Source: Anaerosoma tenue
GTDB taxonomy: Bacteria; Actinomycetota; Coriobacteriia; Anaerosomatales; Anaerosomataceae
NCBI RefSeq assembly: GCF_023161965.1
Contig: NZ_JALNTY010000001.1
Span: 850,501-914,500 of the forward strand
Reading direction: 5' to 3'
DNA length: 64,000 bases
The notes under the pieces were generated by a model, which saw only the letters and a list, made by a program, of their open reading frames with translations, ran no database searches and was not told where the DNA came from. The position numbers and the translations under genes are program-made. The stretch's first letter is position 1; each line of letters starts with the position of its first letter. Of this stretch, positions 39,201-47,752 are shown in pieces.

Positions 39201-39758
39201 TCAGTCGGCGTAGATCTCATGTTTCAGTACCCCGATATACGGAAGGTTCCTATACCGCTCGGCATAATCCAGACCGTACCCCACCACGAACTCGTCGGGC
39301 ACGGTGAATCCAACGTACGCGCACTCGATAGGCACCTGCTGCTTGTCTTCCTTCTCGAGCAGCGTGACCACCTCTAGGCTCTTGGGCTTGCGGGACGCGA
39401 GGTTGCGCAAGAGATACTTGAGCGTAAGGCCGGTGTCGAGGATGTCCTCGACCACGAGCACGTCGCGTCCCTCGATGTCCTCGTCGAGGTCTTTCAGGAT
39501 CCGCACCACGCCCGACGACTTGGTCGTGGATCCGTAACTGGAGACGGCCATGAAGTCCAGCTCCACCGGGCCTTCGATCGCGCGGGCCAGGTCGGCCACG
39601 AACAGCGACGCGCCGCGGAGCACGGCCACGAGCAACAGCGGACGGTCACTCCCGGCATACCGCTCCGAGATCTCCTGCCCGAGCTCGGCCACCCGCCGCG
39701 TGATCTCCTCTTCGGCGATGATCACGCGATCGATGTCGTCGTGGATGCTCATGCTCAC
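39201..39758 (-). CDS. hpt: Hypoxanthine phosphoribosyltransferase
   Basis: Hpt salvages hypoxanthine and guanine using PRPP. The 185-residue protein has the PRPP-binding motif VLVVEDILDTGLTL (about residues 93-106), LLLVAVLRGASLF and the C-terminal FVVGYGLDYAERYRNLPYIG. It lies between tilS (6-base gap) and ftsH, the arrangement known from Bacillus. The start could be ATG 39758 or the second ATG, two codons later. Confidence 0.95.
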   Translation of the reverse strand: MSMSIHDDIDRVIIAEEEITRRVAELGQEISERYAGSDRPLLLVAVLRGASLFVADLARAIEGPVELDFMAVSSYGSTTKSSGVVRILKDLDEDIEGRDVLVVEDILDTGLTLKYLLRNLASRKPKSLEVVTLLEKEDKQQVPIECAYVGFTVPDEFVVGYGLDYAERYRNLPYIGVLKHEIYAD

Positions 39759-39764
39759 TCCCCG

Positions 39765-41186
39765 TCACGCTGTCGGACCGTCACTACCCGAAGATGGCCG
39801 CCGCCACACGATATCGGCCACGCGGCGCGTCTCCGGCGTCACCCGGCACTGGTCGGCCGGCCGCACGCCCGCCAACCACACGATCTCTCCTGCGCTTCTC
39901 ACCACCGGCGTCGCCTGCCGCAGGCGCCTCGGCACCTTGGCATCCACCAGGATGTCCGAGACCTTCTTCGTACCCCACATGCCGAGCGGACGCATGCGAT
40001 CACCTTCAAGCGGCACGTCGACCACAAGCGGCCAGACGACCGCATCGGCGTCGATGGACACCTGGTCGGGCCCGGTGACGTGCGCACCCGCCTCACCTTG
40101 TGTGCATTCCAGCGTGCCCGCCGGGCCCAGATCGAGCCTGTCCGGACAGTGGAGCAAGCCCGGTACCAGAACGGGGACATCGGAGTCCTTGCGAGAAATT
40201 CTAAGTGTATCGTACTCGACCTCCGCCCGCAGACCGAACGGCAGATCGCGGGCGAAGCCCGGATCGCCGATTCCGTCCACCAGGGCCTCTGAGTGCTCGA
40301 ACTCCAGACGTGATGCTTCCGGGAAGGCCGCGAGCACCGCCGCCCGCACGGTGCGTCGCGCCATCGGCCGCGAGAGCGTCTGCACGGGCGCGCGGTCGAT
40401 CACCAGCACGCCATGTTCGACCCGGGTGAAGTCACGGGCGAACGCGTCGGCCATCTCGGCCAGGAGCGCATCCTCATCGGCAAGCACGGTCATCGTCCGC
40501 AGGGCCGAGCGGGCGAACCCCGGATCGCGCTCTTCGATCACCGGAAGCAGCTCGTGCCGGACCCACGAACGCTCACGGCTCGTATCGGCGTTCGTGGCGT
40601 CCTCGCGCCACTCCTGGCCGAGCGATGCGAGGTATCCGGTCACGTCGGTCCGGCGTGCATCGATGAGCGGACGAACCACGCGCCCGCGAACCGGGGCGAT
40701 AGAGCTCAGGCCGCCCTTCCCCGCCCCCGACACGAGGCGGGCGAGGAAGGTCTCGATCCGGTCGTCCGCGGTGTGCGCCACCGCGATCCGTCCGGCCGTG
40801 CGCGGCGCGCCGAAGGCGTCGCAACGCGCGTCGAGCTCGCTCTCTGCGAACCGGTAGCGGATGCGCCGCCCGGCGTCCTCGAGATTGAGCCCCTCGGCGT
40901 CGGCGTATCCACTAACATCGTGGCGCACCACCGTGCACTCCACGCCCAGCCGCGCGCACAGCTCGCGCACCCAGGCCTCATCGGCGTCGGACTCCGATCC
41001 ACGGAGGCCGTGGTTCACGTGCAGCACCGACAACGCCGCGACCTGCCGGAGCTCGCCTGCGGCGAGGAGCCGTAGCAGCGCGACCGAGTCGGCTCCCCCG
41101 CTCACCATGGCCAGCACGACGCAGCCGTCGTCGAACATCTCGTGACGGTCGACGCTGGCGCGGGCGATATCGGTGATCGTCGTCAT
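39765..41186 (-). CDS. tilS: tRNA(Ile)-lysidine synthase
   Basis: TilS ATP-dependently modifies the wobble C34 of tRNA-Ile(CAU) to lysidine, changing it to read AUA. The 473-residue protein has the PP-loop VSGGADSVALL (residues ~29-39), NHGLRGSESDADE, the VAHTADDRIETFL motif and an extended C-terminal domain with the small TilS_C segment (GMWGTKKVSDILVDAKVPRRLR). ATG 41186 is used, since a long N-terminal extension of the frame into the fdh leader is not TilS-like. Confidence 0.94.
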   Translation of the reverse strand: MTTITDIARASVDRHEMFDDGCVVLAMVSGGADSVALLRLLAAGELRQVAALSVLHVNHGLRGSESDADEAWVRELCARLGVECTVVRHDVSGYADAEGLNLEDAGRRIRYRFAESELDARCDAFGAPRTAGRIAVAHTADDRIETFLARLVSGAGKGGLSSIAPVRGRVVRPLIDARRTDVTGYLASLGQEWREDATNADTSRERSWVRHELLPVIEERDPGFARSALRTMTVLADEDALLAEMADAFARDFTRVEHGVLVIDRAPVQTLSRPMARRTVRAAVLAAFPEASRLEFEHSEALVDGIGDPGFARDLPFGLRAEVEYDTLRISRKDSDVPVLVPGLLHCPDRLDLGPAGTLECTQGEAGAHVTGPDQVSIDADAVVWPLVVDVPLEGDRMRPLGMWGTKKVSDILVDAKVPRRLRQATPVVRSAGEIVWLAGVRPADQCRVTPETRRVADIVWRRPSSGSDGPTA

Positions 41187-41377
41187 AGGACCAGGGTAGA
41201 GTGCCAGGACGATAAGCGCCACAGTCGCGCGGGACGCGCCGCACGATGACCAGTCACCGGGCAGGATTCGTAAGCTCGGATAATGATGCATAAGATGTGG
41301 CACTGTACGAATATTGAAGGGTTCACCGTATGTGGAACGAATAGCCCGGATTGGGGGCATTCTGTAGCGCAGACACT
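41187..41377. other. Intergenic region upstream of tilS and of the fdh promoter
   Basis: This stretch between the tilS start and the fdh promoter has no gene. It should hold the tilS-hpt-ftsH promoter on the minus strand, but I see no convincing hexamer pair there. It is more AT-rich than its surroundings around 41280-41340. Confidence 0.5.
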
Positions 41378-41407
41378 TTGCAACTTCTGTTACACATGTG
41401 ATACGCT
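41378..41407 (+). promoter_or_regulatory. Promoter of the formate dehydrogenase operon leader
   Basis: TTGCAA (41378-41383) and TACGCT (41402-41407) are separated by 18 bases, with a TG before the -10 (TGATACGCT, extended -10). Transcription would start near 41413-41416. That gives a ~320-base untranslated leader before fdhG. Confidence 0.5.
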
Positions 41408-41413
41408 CTGCGC

Positions 41414-41535
41414 CTGGTAAGGGGGTAGCGTGAGAGTCGGCATACTCTGCGCATCGAACAGGACAGTGCACGACGAGCGTCACGGTCGCGCCGCATAGGC
41501 GGCTGCCCGTGGCGTTTTTTTGTCGTGCACTGTCC
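41414..41535 (+). ncRNA. Structured leader RNA with intrinsic terminator inside a 14-base inverted repeat
   Basis: After the promoter comes a small hairpin (AGAGT/ACTCT, 41433-41448). A GC-rich hairpin (41478-41485 pairing 41507-41514, with an inner GCCGC/GCGGC stem) then ends in seven T's (41515-41521), a textbook plus-strand intrinsic terminator. A perfect 14-base repeat, GGACAGTGCACGAC (41461-41474) and its complement (41522-41535), encloses it; the 3' arm is made only if transcription passes the T-run. The leader precedes the selenocysteine formate dehydrogenase genes. It could be a riboswitch or attenuator, or a separate small RNA. I cannot match it to a known class. Confidence 0.5.
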
Positions 41536-41736
41536 GGCGGGCACCCGGCCGCCGCGTTCTCTCTTACCACGAGACCTTGTCATGACGGGGGTCTGCACGC
41601 AGACCCATGCAGCCCGGGGCCCAGGGGGGCCGTCCGGGAAGCGTGATGCGAGCGAGGAAGGAGGTGCAGCGAGAACGCTCCAACGTGGTTCGACACATTC
41701 GAATCCGATCACAGACGTGAAGTAGGGAGGGAAAGC
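41536..41736 (+). other. Remainder of the fdh leader
   Basis: The 3' part of the leader is untranslated as far as I can see. It holds a strong hairpin GGGTCTG-CACG-CAGACCC (41589-41606), a run of G/C-rich sequence (41610-41638) and the fdhG ribosome site AGGGAGGG just before the GTG at 41737. The hairpin may be part of an antiterminator or expression platform. No credible ORF is present. Confidence 0.4.
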
Positions 41737-44700
41737 GTGAACCTTTCGAGGCGAGGATTCTTCAAGCTCACCGGTGCGTCATTCGCCGCCGGTGCGCTGG
41801 CCGAGCTGTTCGGCCCCTCGAACGCGTTCGCTGCTGATGAGGTTCCGGAGATGCGTATCGCCGGGGCCACGGAGTCGACATCGATCTGCTGCTACTGCGG
41901 TGTCGGCTGCGGGATGGTCCTGTCCGTCAAGGATGGCGAGCTCATCAACCTTGAGGGCGACCCGGACCACCCCATCAACAGAGGCGCGTTGTGTTCAAAG
42001 GGCAATGCCCAGTTCAACATCCGCAACGTCTACGATCCCGAGACCGGTGAGCTCATGCTCAACCCGGCTCGCGTCACCAAGGTGAAGTACCGCGCACCTA
42101 AGGCGACCGAGTGGGAAGAGGTCGAGTGGGATTGGGCGATCACGGAGATCGCGAAGCGCGTCAAGGCGACCCGTGACGCGAACTACACCGCCGTCGATGA
42201 GAACGGCGTGACCGTCAACCGGTGCGAAGCCATCGGTAACCTCGGCGGCGCGGCGCTTGACGGCGAAGAGGGCTACGTGGTGCAGAAACTCGCGCGCGCG
42301 CTCGGCGTGACGTGGATCGAACACCAGGCCCGTATATGACACAGCGCCACGGTCCAAGGTTTGGGCCAATCATTCGGGCGCGGTGCCATGACGAACCACT
42401 GGGTGGACCTCAAGAACTCTGACGTCGTGATGGTCAACGGCAGTAACGCCGCAGAGAACCACCCGATCTCCATGAAGTGGGTGCAGGAAGCGAAGAACGC
42501 CGGTGGCAAGCTGATCGTGGTCGACCCGCGCTTCAGCAGGAGCGCCGCGGTCGCCGATCTCTATGCCCCGATCCGTACCGGCACCGACATCGCCTTCTAC
42601 GGCGGCTTCTTCAATTACATCATGGAGAACGGTCTGTACCACGAGGAGTACGTCAAGAACTACACGAACGCGTCCTACATCGTGAAGGAATCGTACTCGT
42701 TCGAAGACGGCCTCTTCTCGGGCTACGACGACTCCAAGCGCAAGTACGACGCCACCGCGTGGGCATACGAGGTGGACGAGGAAGCGCCATGGGACACGTC
42801 GGAGACAGGCGCGTACTCATGGGTCAACAAGCCGGGCACGCCGGCTTTCGCTCCGCCGGTCTACAAGAAGGCGAAGACCGACCCCACGCTCCAGGATCCG
42901 CGCTGCGTCTGGCAGCTCATGAAGAAGCACTTCTCCCGCTACACGCCGGAGCTCGTCTCTTCGATCACCGGTATGCCGCAGGACGTCATGCTCCAGGTGT
43001 GGGACCTCTATGGCAGCACCGGTCAGCCCGGCAAGGCCGGCACGATCATGTACGCGATGGGGCAGACGCAGCACACGTACGGCTCGCAGAACGTGCGCTC
43101 GATGGCGATCATGCAGCTCCTGCTCGGCAACATGGGTATCTGCGGCGGTGGCGTGAACGCGCTCCGTGGCGAGTCGAACGTTCAGGGTTCGACCGACATG
43201 GCGATGCTGTTCCACATCATCCCCGGCTACAACCCCACGCCGAAGGCTGCTGATCACCCCACGCTAGCCGCGTACTTCGAGAAGACCACGGTGCCCAACG
43301 GCTACTGGACCAACCGGCCCAAGTTCATCGTGAGCTACCTCAAGGAGCTCTACGGCGACTACGCCACGCTCGAGAACGACTACGCGTATGACATGATGCC
43401 CAAGCTCGACGGCACCAACCACAGCCATATCGCGATGTTCGAGCACATGGAAGCCGGCAAGATGGAGGGTCTGTTCCTCTGGGGTCAGAACCCGGCCGTT
43501 GGTGGCCCGAACTGCTCCCAGGAGCGCAGGGCCATGGAGAAGCTGAAGTGGATGGTTTCGATCGACCTCTGGGAGACCGAGACCGCCATCTTCTGGAGCG
43601 ACAAGGCCAACGTCGATCCCACCACGATCGACACCGAGGTCTTCATGCTCCCCGCCGCTTGCCACTACGAGAAGTCGGGCGAGGTCGCGAACTCGGGTCG
43701 CTGGATCCAGTGGCGCTACAAGGCCGTCGAGCCTCCCGGAGAGGCCAAGGACGACCTCGAGATCGCAACCGAGATCTACCTCAAGATCAAGGATCTCTAC
43801 GAGGCCGAGGGTGGCGCGAACCCCGAGCAGATCACCAAGCTCAACTGGGACTACCTGGACGCAGACGGTCACGCCGACGTCCGCAAGGTAGCCCGCGCGA
43901 TCAACGGCTACACCGTGGCGGACAACACGTTGGTGGCGAACTTCACCAAGCTCGGCGCCGACGGCACCACCGCATGTGGTAACTGGATCTACAGCGGCTA
44001 CTACAACAAGGAGGAGAGCTGGGAGGATCCGTCCACCCAGCCCACCGGTGCACGCGACAACACCGACAACCCGGGCGATGGCCTGGAGAAGCCGATCGGT
44101 TCGTATCTCGGCTGGTCGTTCGCGTGGCCTGTCAACCGCCGCATCATCTACAACCGCGCTTCAGCGGATCCCTCGGGCAAGCCCTACAACGAGGACAAGG
44201 TCATCGTTGCGTGGGATGGCGAGAAGTGGCTCCGCAACGACGTGCCCGACTTCGGCTGGAACAAGGTGCTGCCTGACGGCACCAACCAGGCGATCCCGCC
44301 CAACACCACCGCGTTCATGATGAACGCCGAGGGTGTCAGCCGGTTCTTCGCCTCGGGCAACGCCGATGGTCCCTTCCCGGAGCACTACGAGCCCTTCGAG
44401 TCCCCGGTGGAGAACCAGATGTCGAGCACGCAGTTCAACCCGGCCGCAGTGGTGGTCGAGTCGGCTGCGAAGACGCGCGGCACGTACGAGGACTTCCCGA
44501 TCGTCATGACCACCTTCCGTCTCACGGAGCACTGGCAGACCGGCGGTCTCACCCGCAACCTGCCGTGGCTCGTCGAGACCATGCCCAAGATGTTCGTCGA
44601 GCTCTCCAAGGAGCTCGCCGAGGAGAAGGGCATCGTCTCCGGCGATAACGTGGTCATCCAGAACAACCGCGGTGCGATCACGGCGTTCGCCATGGTCACC

Positions 44701-44892
44701 AACCGCATCAAGTCGCTCGACGTTGCGGGCAAGAAGATCCACCAGATCGCCGCTCCGTGGCACTGGGGCTACGGCTCCACCTGCTCCGTGGGTGGTATGG
44801 CCAACGACCTGACCCCGAACGTCGGTGATGCGAACACCTGGATCCCCGAGTACAAGTCGTTCCTGGTCGATATCCGGAAGCAGGAGGTGTGA
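41737..44892 (+). CDS. fdnG: Formate dehydrogenase catalytic subunit, Tat-exported selenoprotein
   Basis: The frame has one internal TGA (42337-42339, codon 201) that must be read as selenocysteine: it falls in the family's active-site motif R-I-U-H-S, where relatives have U or C. Including it, the protein is 1051 residues, as for FdnG/FdoG. It starts with a Tat signal (SRRGFFK), then CxxCxxxC plus a later Cys (about residues 49-90) for a [4Fe-4S] cluster, followed by the molybdopterin domains (SFGRGAMTNHW, GGVNALRGESNVQG, C-terminal HWGYG). It oxidises formate with a Mo or W bis-MGD cofactor outside the membrane. GTG 41737 has AGGGAGGG upstream. Without recoding it would look like two genes. 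Confidence 0.96.
42337..42381 (+). promoter_or_regulatory. Bacterial SECIS element of formate dehydrogenase
   Basis: Directly after the TGA, GCGCC (42344-42348) pairs with GGCGC (42377-42381). Inside, GGTCC (42351-42355) pairs with GGGCC (42363-42367) around the loop AAGGTTT. Distance to the TGA and the GGU-containing loop resemble the SelB-binding hairpin of E. coli fdhF. This supports selenocysteine insertion rather than termination. Confidence 0.75.
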
Positions 44893-44895
44893 TAA

Positions 44896-45720
44896 ATGGC
44901 TGAGACGGCAATCATGTACGACAGCTCCAAGTGCACCGCCTGCAAGGGTTGCCAGGTGGCGTGCAAGCAGTGGAACCAGCTTCCTTCTCCACTGTCGAGT
45001 GAGTTGTTCGAGTACACGGAGAGCTTCCAGGCTCCGAGAGACCTCGGTTCGAACACCTGGCTGATCATCAACTTCAGCGAGGAAGACAAAGAGATCGGGA
45101 TCGACTGGAACTTCATGCGCAACTCGTGCTTCCACTGCACGGATGCCGCGTGTGAGATGGCCTGCCCCGTGGGCGCCATCTCCCACAAGGACAACGGCGC
45201 GGTCGTGATCGATCAGGACAAGTGCATCGGATGTCGCTACTGCGTGGCGTCCTGCCCGTTCGATGTCCCGCGCTGGGACGAGGCCAAGAACAAGACCTTC
45301 AAGTGCTGGCAGTGCTTCGACCGCACCTCGGCCGGACGCGCGCCCGCATGCGTGAGCACCTGCCCCACCGACGCCCTGCAGTTCGGCGATCGTGCGGAGA
45401 TGCTCGGTCTGGCCAGGGAGCGTGTGAGCGAACTCAAGGCAGCTGGATTCGACAAGGCTGAGATCTACGGCGAGGACGAGCTCGGCGGCCTCCACACCAT
45501 CGTGGTGGCTCACCGGGGTCTCGAGGCCCACGGCCTCATCCGCGACCCGAAGATCGGTCTCACCGACTTCTGGCAGTTCCTTAAGCCGCTCGGCGCCATC
45601 GGCGCTGGCGCGACCGTTCTCGGTCTCGGCTTCTCGTACTTCATGGCACGCGACTACGATCGCGGCGAGTACTCGTACGATGAGGCGACCGACACCGTGT
45701 CCGTCAAGGAGGTGGAATAG
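44896..45720 (+). CDS. fdnH: Formate dehydrogenase iron-sulfur subunit
   Basis: This 274-residue FdnH-like subunit has four cysteine clusters for four [4Fe-4S] centres: CTACKGCQVAC, CFHCTDAACEMAC, CIGCRYCVASC and CWQCFDRTSAGRAPAC...C. One C-terminal membrane helix (about residues 223-245, FLKPLGAIGAGATVLGLGF) anchors it. It carries electrons from the catalytic subunit to the cytochrome b subunit. It starts 3 bases after fdnG and overlaps the next gene by 1 base. Confidence 0.95.
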   Translation: MAETAIMYDSSKCTACKGCQVACKQWNQLPSPLSSELFEYTESFQAPRDLGSNTWLIINFSEEDKEIGIDWNFMRNSCFHCTDAACEMACPVGAISHKDNGAVVIDQDKCIGCRYCVASCPFDVPRWDEAKNKTFKCWQCFDRTSAGRAPACVSTCPTDALQFGDRAEMLGLARERVSELKAAGFDKAEIYGEDELGGLHTIVVAHRGLEAHGLIRDPKIGLTDFWQFLKPLGAIGAGATVLGLGFSYFMARDYDRGEYSYDEATDTVSVKEVE

Positions 45721-46397
45721 TGAGGTACATCCAAAGGCATAGCGCGTTCGCACGCGGCCTTCACTGGATCCACACCATCGCCTGCTTGTCGCTGTTCGCG
45801 ACCGGACTGATCCTCTTCATTCCGTCCGTGGCGGCGGCCGTTGGCACGGCTACGGTCCAGGGCGCGCGCATGGTCCATCGCGTGATGGCTGTGATCTTCA
45901 TCGTGGCTCCGATCGTGTCCATGATCATCAGCCCCAAGGGCTTCGTCCACCTGTGGAACAGCCTGTTCTTCAAGTGGGATGCTGACGACAAGGAGTTCAT
46001 GAAGAAGTTCTTCCCGTACTTGCTCTTCGGCGCGAAGCAGCACATGCCGCCGCAGAAGATCAACAAGTCGGGTCAGGGTGCTGTCGACGGCGTGCTGATC
46101 TTCGCCTCCGTCTTCATCTCCCTCACCGGTGTGGTGCTGTGGTGGCCGGAGTTCTTCGGCGGCCCCACCAGCGGGCTGTTCCAGTGGAGCCTCGTGCTGC
46201 ACTCCGGCCTCATGATCCTCATCGGGGTCATCATGCTCGCGCACATCTACCTGGGCGCTGGCATCTTCCAGCCGTACAAGGGTTCCGGCAAGCTGATGTT
46301 CGGCAACGGTCGCGTGACCGAGTCGGATGCTCTGTACCACTGGGGCCACTGGGCCAAGGACGAGCTCAAGAAGGGCGACAATGTGATCGTGGAGTAA
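45720..46397 (+). CDS. fdnI: Formate dehydrogenase cytochrome b556 subunit
   Basis: The 225-residue protein has four membrane helices and the histidines expected for two b hemes (RGLHWIHT near residue 15, MVHRVMAV near 57, LVLHSGLM near 160 and MLAHIYLG near 173). FdnI passes electrons from formate to the quinone pool and can generate a proton-motive force. The GTG start overlaps the fdnH stop (TAGTG), so translation is coupled. It is the last gene before the terminator at 46425. Confidence 0.92.
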   Translation: MRYIQRHSAFARGLHWIHTIACLSLFATGLILFIPSVAAAVGTATVQGARMVHRVMAVIFIVAPIVSMIISPKGFVHLWNSLFFKWDADDKEFMKKFFPYLLFGAKQHMPPQKINKSGQGAVDGVLIFASVFISLTGVVLWWPEFFGGPTSGLFQWSLVLHSGLMILIGVIMLAHIYLGAGIFQPYKGSGKLMFGNGRVTESDALYHWGHWAKDELKKGDNVIVE

Positions 46398-46424
46398 CCC
46401 TCCACAACGTTCGCCCAGCACGAC

Positions 46425-46460
46425 GAGAGGGCCGGATCCCGACGGGGATCCGGCCCTCTC
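46425..46460. terminator. Terminator between the fdh operon and the convergent lipoprotein gene
   Basis: A perfect 16-base inverted repeat (46425-46440 and 46445-46460) with a GACG loop lies 27 bases after the fdnI stop and 32 bases before the end of the minus-strand gene. It is a strong bidirectional hairpin, though no long T-run follows. Confidence 0.7.
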
Positions 46461-46492
46461 CCTACGCCCCCCTTCGGGGAGCGATACGCGTG

Positions 46493-46942
46493 CTACTCGG
46501 CCTCGGTGCCGCCCGTCGTGGGAATCTCCTCGCGGGGACCTGCCGATTCACCGGTGACATCGGCGATGCCACGCTCGATGAAGGTCACCATGTTCTCCTC
46601 GGTGGCCGCCCCTGCAACGCGGTCGAGCTCGTTGCCCTCACCATCGAGCAACACGAACGTCGGAGTGATGAACACGCCGAACTCATCGGCCTTCGCAAGG
46701 CCTTCGGGCGTGGAGACGTCCACGATCTCGAACTCCTGGATCTGGGGCTCATACTCCTCGCGCAGACTGTCCACCGTGGGCTCCATGGCCTGGCAGAACG
46801 GACAGTCCGGGTCGAAGAACTGGATGAAGTGCAGCGGCGCCTTCTCCTCCGCCTCGGTCCCCGACCCGTCACACCCGGCGAGTCCGAGCACCAGCATCGC
46901 GGACAGGGCCAACGCCAGCACAACGATTACCGATCGCCTCAT
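46493..46942 (-). CDS. Thioredoxin-like lipoprotein with CPFC active site
   Basis: The 149-residue protein has a lipoprotein signal (lipobox LAGC, about residues 21-24), a linker, then a thioredoxin fold with the redox motif CPFC (DPDCPFCQAM) and a cis-proline segment (VFITPTFVLL). The C-terminal tail is acidic and Gly/Thr-rich. It should work outside the membrane as a disulfide or selenenyl-sulfide reductant. It shares an orientation with the selenocysteine peroxiredoxin 63 bases upstream, so it is a plausible electron donor to it. Confidence 0.85.
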   Translation of the reverse strand: MRRSVIVVLALALSAMLVLGLAGCDGSGTEAEEKAPLHFIQFFDPDCPFCQAMEPTVDSLREEYEPQIQEFEIVDVSTPEGLAKADEFGVFITPTFVLLDGEGNELDRVAGAATEENMVTFIERGIADVTGESAGPREEIPTTGGTEAE

Positions 46943-47005
46943 GACACCCTCCCATCGTGCCGCGCAGCGCGCGGCGTCCCCTTACCATTCCTTCTCCGGC
47001 CCTGG

Positions 47006-47602
47006 CTACTGGCCCGACTGCTCTTGGTACAGGTCGTCGACCTCGACCTTCATCGCCTCCACGTCACGCGGCTCGTTGAGCCCTGTGTGCTGCGTGAAAC
47101 GCACCACACCCTCCTTGTCGATCAGGAAGCTCCAGCGATTCGCGATCTTGGTTCGGGGACTGAACGCTCCGTATGCCGGCATGACCGTCCTGTCCCAGTC
47201 GGACAGGAGATCGAACGGGAGCTCCAATTGCTTACGGAACTCGGCGTGCGAGGCCCATCCGTCAGCGCTGATGCCGAAGACCTCTGTGTCGCGCTCCTGG
47301 AAGTACTCGTAGTTGTCACGGTACCCGGACAGCTCCCCTTCTCAAACAGGAGTGAAATCGGCGGGATAGAACACGAGGATCACGTTCTTCACGCCCTTGT
47401 AGTCAGACAGCGCGACGGTGGACTGCTCCTGGTTCTTGAGACGGAAGTCGGGCGCCACCGTGCCCACTTCCAGCCCGTTCTGCTCGCCGACATCGCCGTT
47501 GTCGGCACTGCCAGATCCGCTCTCTCCCGCGCTGCAACCACCGATCGCCAGTACGGCGGTCACAGCAACGGCGACGATGAGAACGACCGACTTCGCCCTC
47601 AT
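47006..47602 (-). CDS. Selenocysteine peroxiredoxin, lipoprotein
   Basis: The frame contains one TGA (47342-47344, codon 87) and otherwise reads through 198 residues to TAG. The TGA stands exactly at the peroxidatic position of the peroxiredoxin motif PxxxTxxC, here PADFTPV-U. Sequence on both sides fits AhpC/TSA-type peroxiredoxins (VAPDFRLKNQE before; VFGISADGWASHAEFRKQL and LLSDWD after). A lipoprotein signal with IGGC (about residues 20-23) puts it outside the membrane. No resolving cysteine is obvious, so it would be a 1-Cys(Sec) type that needs an outside reductant. Read as ordinary code it would be two broken ORFs. Confidence 0.85.
47311..47344 (-). promoter_or_regulatory. Candidate SECIS element of the peroxiredoxin
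   Basis: Seven bases after the TGA, AGCTGTC (47334-47328) can pair with GACAACT (47317-47311), with one mismatch, around a 10-base loop (CGGGTACCGT) that can form a short inner stem. Position and size suit a bacterial SECIS hairpin. Weaker than the fdnG element; SelB recognition is inferred. Confidence 0.5.
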
Positions 47603-47752
47603 GCCCCATCACCCCCTGCCAAGGTGTAAAATGGCCCGGTTGGCCTGTTTCTCATTGTAACCCCCTGGACCCGCATCCGGCACATGCGACTCGGCTTCAC
47701 CAGGGTGGTACCGGCCAGGGTAAGGGACCCAACAGAAGCCATTGGAGGTACT

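Noticed and set aside
41414-41535. Moco riboswitch or tRNA-Sec in the fdh leader
   Set aside because: I cannot find the conserved Moco-motif sequences, and there is no tRNA acceptor, T-loop or UCA anticodon loop. Left as an unassigned structured RNA.
47006-47602. Reading the peroxiredoxin as a pseudogene broken by a stop codon
   Set aside because: The only stop is at the one position where a peroxiredoxin tolerates Sec, the downstream frame is intact and conserved, and a second clear selenoprotein is 4 kb away.
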